Shown: one piece after another, positions 12,207-18,869 of the stretch
Numbering within the stretch: the first letter of the stretch is position 1
How the letters are laid out: the number at the start of each line of letters is the position of its first letter
Assembly: GCA_045592225.1 (NCBI GenBank)
Contig: JAZNUH010000106.1
Coordinates: forward strand, 1 to 20,316
Direction of reading: 5' to 3'
DNA length: 20,316 bases
Source: JAZNUH01 sp045592225
GTDB lineage: Bacteria > Bacillota > Clostridia > UMGS1883 > UMGS1540
The notes under the pieces: generated by a model
What the model saw: only the letters and a program-made list of their open reading frames with translations
The model's database searches: none
Told to the model about the DNA's origin: nothing
Made by a program: the position numbers and the translations under genes

Positions 12207-14282
12207 ATGGAAAGAATTTTTGAAACAACACTGTCGGGCAGACCTCTTATAATCGAAACCGGCAAGCTGGCACAGCTGGCAAGCGGCGCTGTACTTGTAA
12301 GATACGGCGACACAGTTGTACTTGCAACAGCAACAATGGCTGAAAAGCCCGCAGAGGGAATTGACTTCTTCCCCCTGTCTGTAGACTATGAAGAAAAGCT
12401 TTACTCGGTAGGAAAAATCCCCGGCAGCTTTTTAAAGAGAGAGGGACGTCCTTCCGAAAAGGCAATACTTACATCCCGTGTTATTGACCGTCCCATCCGT
12501 CCCCTGTTCCCCTCGGATTTGAGAAACGCTGTAACAGTTATCACAACTGTTATGTCAGTGGACCAGGACAACTCACCCGAAGTTGCGGCTATGATTGGTG
12601 CATCTGCAGCAATCTCCATTTCAAACATTCCCTTCGCAGGTCCTATTGCAGGTGTGCAGGTAGGTCTTGTTGACGGTGAAATCATTGTTAACCCCAACGC
12701 TGAACAGAGAGAAAAGAGCGACCTCCAGCTTACAGTTGCAGGTACACTTAATAAAGTTAATATGATTGAAGCGGGTGCAAACGAAGTAGATGATGACACA
12801 ATGCTCGAAGCCATCCTCGCTGCACACGAAGAAATCAAAAAGGTATGCGAATTTATAAACGGCATAGTTGCAGAAATCGGCAAGCCCAAGTCCACATACG
12901 CAGAGGTTGTTGTGGAAGAAGCCTTCTTTGAAGAAATCAAGGCTCTGGCAGGCGAACAGATTAAAGCCGCTCTTGACACAGATGACAAGAGAATCCGTGA
13001 CGAAAGATTAAAGCCCGTTTATGAAGCAGTTTATGCTCATTACGAAGGAAACGAAGATGTAACACCCGCTATGATTGATGCGGCTATGTACAAGCTTCAG
13101 AAATACACAGTACGCCGCTGGATACTGGACGAAGGCAAGCGTGTTGACGGCAGAGGACTTAACGAAGTTCGTCCCCTGGCTGCAGAGGTTGGCCTCCTTC
13201 CCAGAGTACACGGCTCGGGTCTGTTCACAAGAGGACAGACACAGGTTCTCACAACAGCAACACTTGGCGCAACAAGTGAAGAACAGCTTCTTGACGGTAT
13301 CGACCAGGAAGAAAACAAGAGATACATGCACCATTATAACTTCCCCTCTTACAGCGTTGGCGAAACACGCCCATCAAGAGGTCCCGGACGTCGTGAAATC
13401 GGTCACGGTGCACTTGCTGAAAGAGCACTCGAACCTGTTATTCCCTCTGTGGACGAGTTCCCCTACACAATCAGACTTGTATCCGAAGTATTAAGCTCCA
13501 ACGGTTCCACATCACAGGGTTCTGTTTGCGGCAGCACACTGGCACTTATGGATGCAGGTGTTCCCATTAAGGCACCTGTTGCAGGTATCTCCTGCGGTCT
13601 TATCACAGAAGGCGACCGTTTCATAACAATGGTTGACATTCAGGGTCTTGAAGACTTCTTCGGCGATATGGACTTTAAGGTTGCAGGTACAAAGAAGGGT
13701 ATCACAGCTATTCAGGTTGATATTAAAATTGACGGTCTTACAACCGAAATTATAAAGAAAGCATTTGAACAGACAAGAATTGCAAGAAATATGATTTTAG
13801 ATGAAATCATGCTCCCCTGCATCAGCGAGCCCAGAGCAGAGCTTTCTGCATACGCTCCCAAGATTATGACAATGAGCATTGACCCCGACAAAATCCGTGA
13901 TGTTATCGGTACAGGCGGTAAGGTTATTCAGAAGATTATTGCTGATACAGGTGTTAAGATTGACATTGAAGATGACGGTAAGGTATTCATCGCAACTGTT
14001 GATGCAGAAGCAGGACAGAAGGCAATGAACATCATCCGCGGTATTGTAAGCGATGTTGAGGTAGGTCAGGAATTTACAGGTAAGGTAGTAAGAATTATGA
14101 CCTTCGGCGCATTTGTAGAATTTCTGCCCGGAAAAGACGGTCTTGTTCACATCTCCAAGCTTGACAAAAAGAGAATTGCCAAGGTTGAGGACGTTGTTAA
14201 CATCGGTGACGAAATCAAGGTTCGCGTAATCGAAATTGACAAGATGGGCAGAATCAATTTAGCAAGAGTTATAGAGGAATAG
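12207..14282 (+). CDS. pnp: Polyribonucleotide nucleotidyltransferase (PNPase)
   Basis: 691 residues, near the usual 700. This is the 3'-5' phosphorolytic exoribonuclease, a homotrimer, involved in mRNA decay and RNA quality control in the cytoplasm. The domains follow the family order: RNase PH 1 (about 12-140, with the FLKREGRPSEKAIL RNA-binding loop), an all-alpha linker (about 145-225), RNase PH 2 (about 312-540, starting VDGRGLNEVRPL), a KH domain (about 550-610, IGTGGKVIQKIIADTG) and an S1 domain (about 618-690, GKVVRIMTFGAFVEFLPGKDGLVHIS). It ends right after S1, lacking the acidic tail some homologues have. AAAGGAG precedes ATG 12207. No separate promoter is obvious in the 153-nt gap after rpsO. 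The M16 peptidase starts 1 nt after its stop. Confidence 0.98.
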   Translation: MERIFETTLSGRPLIIETGKLAQLASGAVLVRYGDTVVLATATMAEKPAEGIDFFPLSVDYEEKLYSVGKIPGSFLKREGRPSEKAILTSRVIDRPIRPLFPSDLRNAVTVITTVMSVDQDNSPEVAAMIGASAAISISNIPFAGPIAGVQVGLVDGEIIVNPNAEQREKSDLQLTVAGTLNKVNMIEAGANEVDDDTMLEAILAAHEEIKKVCEFINGIVAEIGKPKSTYAEVVVEEAFFEEIKALAGEQIKAALDTDDKRIRDERLKPVYEAVYAHYEGNEDVTPAMIDAAMYKLQKYTVRRWILDEGKRVDGRGLNEVRPLAAEVGLLPRVHGSGLFTRGQTQVLTTATLGATSEEQLLDGIDQEENKRYMHHYNFPSYSVGETRPSRGPGRREIGHGALAERALEPVIPSVDEFPYTIRLVSEVLSSNGSTSQGSVCGSTLALMDAGVPIKAPVAGISCGLITEGDRFITMVDIQGLEDFFGDMDFKVAGTKKGITAIQVDIKIDGLTTEIIKKAFEQTRIARNMILDEIMLPCISEPRAELSAYAPKIMTMSIDPDKIRDVIGTGGKVIQKIIADTGVKIDIEDDGKVFIATVDAEAGQKAMNIIRGIVSDVEVGQEFTGKVVRIMTFGAFVEFLPGKDGLVHISKLDKKRIAKVEDVVNIGDEIKVRVIEIDKMGRINLARVIEE

Positions 14283-14283
14283 A

Positions 14284-15501
14284 ATGTATATAAATAAAAC
14301 TCTGACCTGTGGACTTAGAGTGATATGCGAAAAAATCCCCTACGTGAAAACAGTTTCGGTAGGGGTGTGGGTTGGAGTCGGTTCCCGTACAGAGAGCCGG
14401 CTCCAAAACGGTTTAAGCCACTTTATTGAGCATATGCTTTTTAAAGGGACAAAAAACCGCACCGCACGGCAGATAGCCGAGCAAACCGACTTTATAGGCG
14501 GCTACTTAAACGCATTTACCTCCCGTGAATGCACCTGCTACTATGCAAATGCGGTGGATTGCTACCTTGAAAATATAACCGAAATTTTATCGGATATGTA
14601 CAAAAACTCCCTGTTTGCACCCGAGGATATTGAGCTTGAACGCGGTGTAATACTTGAAGAAATAAGTATGTACGAGGACTCGCCCGAGGACCTCGCCCTT
14701 GACAAAATGAGCGAAACCGTGTGGAAGGGCAGTCTTGGCGCATCGGTATCGGGCACAAGGGAGAGGGTTTCGGCTTTTACGAGAGAGGACATTGTCGCCT
14801 TTCATAAAAAGTACTATAACGCAGGCAATACGGTAATATCTGTTGCGGGCAACATAGAACCCGAAGCGGTTTTCAACCTTATGGAAAAATATTTTGGCGA
14901 CGTGCCGGCAGGGGACAGCTACACCGACTACGGCGTTGTTGAGTTTACCCCGGGTAAATCCTGCAAGGAAAAGGACATCGAACAGGCACATCTTTGCATA
15001 GCCTACGGCGGAATACCCCAGAATGATGACAGCGTATATGCACTCTCGGTTTTAAATAATATTTTCGGTAACGGAATGAGCTCAAGGCTCTTTCAGAATA
15101 TAAGAGAATCGGCGGGACTTGCCTACTCGGTATATTCGGCGGCGGAAAGCCTTAAAAACGCAGGCGTATTCTTTGTGTACGCAGGTCTTTCGCCCCAGAA
15201 TGTTGACAGAGTAAGAGAAATGATTTACAATGAGGTTGCACTCATGCGTCAGAAGGGTGTTACCGACTACGAGCTTGAAAGGGCACTCCATCAGCTGACA
15301 GGCAGCTTTACAATGAGTATGGAAAGTGTCAGCTCGAGAATGAATCTTATGGGCAAAAGCGCTCTGCTTTATGACGAGGTGCGTACACCCGATATGATAC
15401 TCCAAAAGGTAAATGCGGTGGACAAAAACAAGATAAATGAAGTGATTGACAGGGTTTTCAGCGGCGAAACGGCGGAAAGTCTTGTAACTAATAACCTGTA
15501 A
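14284..15501 (+). CDS. M16-family zinc peptidase (MlpA/YmxG-like)
   Basis: 405 residues. The inverted zinc motif HFIEH (His46, Glu49, His50) and the third ligand Glu126 in LERGVILEEISMYED, 76 residues later, are all present, so the catalytic half is intact. The second M16 domain (about 190-405) contains the substrate-holding R/Y pair region FQNIRESAGLAYSVYS. Bacterial homologues are cytoplasmic and in Bacillus the orthologue (mlpA/ymxG) also lies directly downstream of pnpA, which supports orthology. The substrate is not known here. The start is 1 nt after the pnp stop with AGAGGAAT as its site, so translation is coupled. GlyRS follows after 13 nt. Confidence 0.93.
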   Translation: MYINKTLTCGLRVICEKIPYVKTVSVGVWVGVGSRTESRLQNGLSHFIEHMLFKGTKNRTARQIAEQTDFIGGYLNAFTSRECTCYYANAVDCYLENITEILSDMYKNSLFAPEDIELERGVILEEISMYEDSPEDLALDKMSETVWKGSLGASVSGTRERVSAFTREDIVAFHKKYYNAGNTVISVAGNIEPEAVFNLMEKYFGDVPAGDSYTDYGVVEFTPGKSCKEKDIEQAHLCIAYGGIPQNDDSVYALSVLNNIFGNGMSSRLFQNIRESAGLAYSVYSAAESLKNAGVFFVYAGLSPQNVDRVREMIYNEVALMRQKGVTDYELERALHQLTGSFTMSMESVSSRMNLMGKSALLYDEVRTPDMILQKVNAVDKNKINEVIDRVFSGETAESLVTNNL

Positions 15502-15514
15502 AGGAGATAAAAAA

Positions 15515-16906
15515 ATGAAAAACACAGAAAAAACAATGGAAAAAATTGTTGCGCTCTGTAAGGGCAGAGGTTATGTGTACTCAGGCTCGGAAATTTACGG
15601 CGGTCTGGCAAACACATGGGATTACGGCCCCCTTGGCGTAGAATTTAAAAATAACGTAAAACGTGCATGGTGGAAAAAGTTTGTTCAGGAATCTCCCTAC
15701 AACGTAGGTCTGGACGCAGCTATTCTTATGAACCCCAAAACATGGGTTGCATCGGGTCACGTTGGCGGCTTCTCCGACCCTCTTATGGATTGTAAGGAAT
15801 GTAAGGCACGTTTCCGTGCAGATAAGCTTATCGAAGATTTTCTGGCAGAAAAGGGTCAGGTGGAAACAGTTGACGGCTGGAGCAACGATAAGATGATGGC
15901 ATTTATTAAGGAAAACGAAGTTCCCTGTCCCACCTGCGGCAAGCACAACTTTACCGATATACGTAAGTTTAATCTTATGTTCAAAACCTTCCAGGGCGTT
16001 ACAGAAGACAGCTCCGCAGAGCTGTTCCTCCGCCCCGAAACTGCACAGGGTATATTTGTAAACTTTAAAAACGTTCAGCGTACAACCCGTAAAAAAGTAC
16101 CTTTTGGTATTGCACAGGTTGGTAAATCCTTCAGAAACGAAATCACACCCGGAAACTTCACCTTCAGAACACGTGAATTTGAACAGATGGAGCTTGAATT
16201 CTTCTGTGCACCCGGAACAGACCTTGAATGGTTCACATACTGGAAGGACTACTGCAAAAACTGGCTGTTAAACCTTGGTATCAAGGAAGAAAACATAAAA
16301 ATGCGTGACCATGACCCCGAAGAGCTGTCCCATTACAGCAACGCAACCACAGACATCGAGTTTATGTTCCCCTTCGGTTGGGGCGAGCTGTGGGGTATTG
16401 CTGACAGAACAAACTTTGACCTTCGTCAGCATATGGAGCATTCGGGCGAATCTATGGAATATCTCGACCCCATGACAAACGAAAAGTACATCCCCTACTG
16501 CGTAGAGCCCTCTCTCGGTGCAGACCGTGTTGCTCTTGCATTTTTGTGTGATGCTTACGACGAAGAAGAAGTAGGCGAAGGGGATACACGTGTTGTTCTC
16601 CGCCTGCATCCCGCACTTGCACCTATAAAGGTTGCAGTTCTGCCCCTGTCCAAAAAGCTTTCCGAACAGGCAGGCGAGGTTTACACAAAGCTTGCTAAAA
16701 AGTATATGTGTGAATATGACGAAGCGGGCAGCATAGGTAAGAGATACCGCCGTCAGGACGAAATTGGTACACCTCTCTGTATTACAGTTGACTTTGATAC
16801 AGCTGAAGATGAAAGTGTAACAGTTCGTAACCGTGACACAATGGAACAGGAAAGAATAAAGATTTCCGATTTAGACTCTTATCTTGAGAAGTTTTTTGAG
16901 TTCTAA
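15515..16906 (+). CDS. glyQS: Glycyl-tRNA synthetase (homodimeric, class II)
   Basis: 463 residues, normal for the single-chain alpha2 type that charges tRNA-Gly. The class II motifs are visible: FRNEITPGNFTFRTREFEQME (motif 2 region), SLGADRVALAFLCD (motif 3) and RPETAQGIFVNFKN; the anticodon-binding domain begins near LAPIKVAVLPLS. A Cys4 pair (CKEC 93-96 and CPTC 138-141) matches the zinc-type insertion of many bacterial enzymes. AGGAGAT precedes the start. It sits 13 nt after the M16 gene, so it is probably driven from the rpsO/pnp promoter. No T-box leader precedes it, which is unusual for a Firmicute aminoacyl-tRNA synthetase. A terminator follows at 16958. Confidence 0.97.
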   Translation: MKNTEKTMEKIVALCKGRGYVYSGSEIYGGLANTWDYGPLGVEFKNNVKRAWWKKFVQESPYNVGLDAAILMNPKTWVASGHVGGFSDPLMDCKECKARFRADKLIEDFLAEKGQVETVDGWSNDKMMAFIKENEVPCPTCGKHNFTDIRKFNLMFKTFQGVTEDSSAELFLRPETAQGIFVNFKNVQRTTRKKVPFGIAQVGKSFRNEITPGNFTFRTREFEQMELEFFCAPGTDLEWFTYWKDYCKNWLLNLGIKEENIKMRDHDPEELSHYSNATTDIEFMFPFGWGELWGIADRTNFDLRQHMEHSGESMEYLDPMTNEKYIPYCVEPSLGADRVALAFLCDAYDEEEVGEGDTRVVLRLHPALAPIKVAVLPLSKKLSEQAGEVYTKLAKKYMCEYDEAGSIGKRYRRQDEIGTPLCITVDFDTAEDESVTVRNRDTMEQERIKISDLDSYLEKFFEF

Positions 16907-16957
16907 GACGGGATGTAAAAGAATGCAAAATGCTAAATGCTAAATGCAAAATTATGG

Positions 16958-16987
16958 AAGGGAAACCGAAAGGCTTCCCTTTTTTGT
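16958..16987 (+). terminator. Terminator of the pnp-M16-glyQS unit
   Basis: AAGGGAAACC (16958-16967) pairs with GGCTTCCCTT (16972-16981) around a GAAA tetraloop, with one mismatch, and a T-run follows. It lies about 50 nt after the GlyRS stop. Confidence 0.85.
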
Positions 16988-17166
16988 AAGGCAGACACAT
17001 AGCCTTCCCCTTGAGGGGGTGTCAGCGTAAGCTGACGGATGAGGTGGGTTAGTGAATAGTGAAAAGATGTAGGGGAGGGCCTATGTGCCCTCCCGAAAAA
17101 TCGTACAAACCAAACAGGCGGGGATGGAAGTTGAAAATGGAAAAAAGAGAAAATGCAAAATTATGG

Positions 17167-17196
17167 AAGGGAAACCGAAAGGTTTCCCTTTTTTTG
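17167..17196 (+). terminator. Second copy of the GAAA-loop terminator
   Basis: AAGGGAAACC (17167-17176), GAAA, GGTTTCCCTT (17181-17190), then a T-run. It is the perfect-stem version of the unit at 16958, with no gene directly before it, so it is repeat-borne. Confidence 0.7.
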
Positions 17197-17276
17197 TAGG
17201 GCAGACACAAAGCCTCCCCGACATGCCCTCCTTGCCTAAAGGAGGGGGGACCATCGCAGATGGTGGGAGGATTTAA

Positions 17277-17330
17277 ATGGAGGTGGATTTTGCAAGGCAA
17301 AAGACAGAGGGAGAGAAAATTCTGGATGCA
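17277..17330 (+). pseudogene. Possible gene-start fragment cut off by a repeat
   Basis: ATG 17277 follows GGGAGGATTTAA, a good ribosome binding site, and encodes MEVDFARQKTEGEKILD before the reading runs into the third terminator-repeat copy at about 17331. A 20-bp piece, GCAAAAGACAGAGGGAGAGA (17297-17316), matches 194-213 at the start of the terminase frame in 19 positions. It may be a truncated gene start or part of a dispersed repeat. Confidence 0.3.
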
Positions 17331-17346
17331 AAATGCAAAATTATGA

Positions 17347-17376
17347 AAGGGAAACCGAAAGGTTTCCCTTTTTTAA
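17347..17376 (+). terminator. Third copy of the GAAA-loop terminator
   Basis: AAGGGAAACC, GAAA, GGTTTCCCTT at 17347-17370, followed by TTTTTT on the plus strand. It lies just beyond the stop of the minus-strand XRE gene and could weakly terminate both strands. Confidence 0.65.
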
Positions 17377-17387
17377 TTTTCCGTTTA

Positions 17388-17600
17388 TTATTTATTCACC
17401 TCCGCCTTTTCTGTCCGGCACAGTATATAGTCAATACTTACGTCGTAAAACTCGGCAAGTCTTAAAAGGGTTTCGGTTGGGGGAACACGCTCCCCGGTTT
17501 CAAATTTTGAAAGCAGAGCCTGCTCTATTCCTGTTTTCATCTGCAGTGCTATCTGTGTGTAACCCTTTTCTTTTCTCAGCTTTTTTAAATTATTTTTCAT
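17388..17600 (-). CDS. XRE-family HTH transcriptional regulator
   Basis: 70 residues, essentially a single Cro/C1-type DNA-binding domain: LKKLRKEKGYTQIALQMKTG (5-24) with recognition helix region IEQALLSKFETGERVPPTET (25-44) and the closing helices LLRLAEFYDVSIDYIL. There is no sensor domain, so it probably acts as a dimer on palindromic sites, possibly with its activity set by a partner or by concentration. GGGGTGA precedes ATG 17600. It is divergent from the SLH/protease operon, and two identical-half palindromes lie between them, which suggests it represses both itself and that operon. Confidence 0.92.
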   Translation of the reverse strand: MKNNLKKLRKEKGYTQIALQMKTGIEQALLSKFETGERVPPTETLLRLAEFYDVSIDYILCRTEKAEVNK

Positions 17601-17613
17601 AATATCACCCCAA

Positions 17614-17660
17614 ATGACATTATGTCATAATTTCCCTTGACAAATATGACAGAATGTCAT
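17614..17660. promoter_or_regulatory. Two operator palindromes ATGACA-N3-TGTCAT
   Basis: ATGACATTATGTCAT (17614-17628) and ATGACAGAATGTCAT (17646-17660) share perfect 6-bp arms and are centred 32 bp apart, about three helix turns. The first lies 14 bp before the XRE start codon. The second fills the spacer of the plus-strand promoter. They are the likely binding sites of the adjacent XRE protein. Confidence 0.8.
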
Positions 17661-17665
17661 ATAAT
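17637..17665 (+). promoter_or_regulatory. Consensus sigma-A promoter of the SLH-subtilase operon
   Basis: TTGACA (17637-17642), exactly 17 nt, then TATAAT (17660-17665), a perfect match at both boxes. An operator palindrome occupies the spacer and touches the -10. The 5' leader (about 66 nt) contains GTATAGC-ATGT-GCTATAC (17673-17690), a small hairpin or a further binding site. Confidence 0.9.
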
Positions 17666-17737
17666 ATCTGCGGTATAGCATGTGCTATACGTGACGATAG
17701 CAAGAGATATACAGTAAACACAAAGCAGAGGATGAAT

Positions 17738-18829
17738 ATGAGGAAAATAGCCATTTTTTTACTGATAACCTGTATGGCGTTTGTTTTGCCTGTTTGTGCG
17801 GCATCGGCGGCACAGCTTGATGTGAGCATTCCTGCACCCGATAAGGCTGCGGAGGAGTACAGCGTAACGGTAACCCTTGTGCAAAACCCGGGTATTGTAT
17901 CACTTCAGCTTGAGCTTTTTTATGATGACAGCGTGGTGAAATGCACCCGTGTTGTCGCAGGTGAGGCGCTGAAGGGAATGCTTACCGACACAAACCCGAA
18001 AGCCGAAGGGGAGAGAACAAGCGCAATAATATCCGCGGCGGCAATGGAGCAGACACAAAAAACCGGAAGGGCGGTAACCTTTGTTTTTACTCTGCCCGAT
18101 AAAAGCCCCGGCTTTGACCTTGTGGTTTGCGAGCTGAGGGCAGAGGGCGGAGCAGCTGTGGAATATAAGCTTAACATTGAAAACGCCTTTGATGACGGAC
18201 AGGACGAGCAAGAGGATAAAAAGGAAGAAAGCAAAAAACCCGCCCGCCCGTCAAACACCACTTCCGCCTCACTTATTCACCCTGTAGAAAAACCGGAGCC
18301 GGTGCCCAAAGGCTTTACCGACACAGAGGGTCACTGGGCGCAGGAATATATTGAAAAAGCGGCGGAAGCAGGCATTGTCAGCGGATATGATGACGGCAGC
18401 TTTTTACCCGACAAGCAAATGACCCGCGCCGAGTTTGCCACAATACTGTGGAATATGGCAGAAAAACCCGTGCCGTCGGTGCAATCCCCCTTTGACGATG
18501 TAACAGGAGCAGACTGGTTTTACTTCCCCGTATGCTGGGCGTATGAAATGGGATACATAAAGGGGGTAACAGAAACAGAATTTTCACCCCACCTGCTTAT
18601 AACAAGGGAGCAGGCAATGACCGTACTGTACAGGTATGCAGGCTCACCCGATACATCACAGACTCTGGACGGCTTTGAAGATAAAAACACGGTAAGCGAC
18701 TACGCCGTGAATGCCTTGTGCTGGGCGACTCAAAATAAAATAATTCAGGGTACTGCCCCCGGGTACATATCCCCCAAAAGCAGTGCCACACGCGCACAGC
18801 TTGCAACAGTTGTGGTAAGAATGAGATAA
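17738..18829 (+). CDS. Secreted SLH-domain protein with cohesin-like domain
   Basis: 363 residues from ATG 17738 (AGAGGA at 17727-17732; ATG 17732 in the same frame would add two residues). A signal peptide (1-24, MRKIAIFLLITCMAFVLPVC then AASA) is followed by a cohesin-like beta domain (about 27-150, with VQNPGIVSLQLELFYDDSVV), a charged linker (151-190, KKEESKKPARP) and three S-layer homology repeats (about 192-238, 252-300, 312-360; FTDTEGHWAQEYIEKAAEAG, ITREQAMTVLYRYAG, ATRAQLATVVV). SLH triplets bind secondary cell-wall polymers, so the protein should be displayed on the surface. Cohesin folds often mediate protein contacts; whether this one binds dockerins is unknown. It is under the XRE-controlled promoter and precedes a protease by 40 nt. 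Confidence 0.92.
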   Translation: MRKIAIFLLITCMAFVLPVCAASAAQLDVSIPAPDKAAEEYSVTVTLVQNPGIVSLQLELFYDDSVVKCTRVVAGEALKGMLTDTNPKAEGERTSAIISAAAMEQTQKTGRAVTFVFTLPDKSPGFDLVVCELRAEGGAAVEYKLNIENAFDDGQDEQEDKKEESKKPARPSNTTSASLIHPVEKPEPVPKGFTDTEGHWAQEYIEKAAEAGIVSGYDDGSFLPDKQMTRAEFATILWNMAEKPVPSVQSPFDDVTGADWFYFPVCWAYEMGYIKGVTETEFSPHLLITREQAMTVLYRYAGSPDTSQTLDGFEDKNTVSDYAVNALCWATQNKIIQGTAPGYISPKSSATRAQLATVVVRMR

Positions 18830-18869
18830 AATAAAATCTTTATATAAAACTAACAAGGAGATGACATTT

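Larger units (their letters stand above)
16907..17387. repeat. Gene-free mosaic with three terminator-repeat copies
   Basis: Three copies of a unit TGCAAAATTATGGAAGGGAA followed by ACCGAAAGG and the complementary stem lie at about 16942, 17151 and 17334. The first two continue into TTTTTTGTARGGCAGACACA and AGCCTYCCC. Between them are GTCAGCGTAAGCTGAC (a small hairpin, about 17021-17036) with GATGAGGTG after it, and GGGAGGGC/GCCCTCCC (17073-17080 with 17087-17094). No gene is convincing. Confidence 0.75.

Noticed and set aside
15502..15514. T-box riboswitch ahead of glyQS
   Set aside because: Only 13 nt lie between the M16 stop and the glyQS start, far too short for a T-box.
16942..17376. CRISPR-like spaced repeats
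   Set aside because: Only three copies at uneven spacing (about 209 and 183 bp), each a terminator hairpin; no cas genes nearby.
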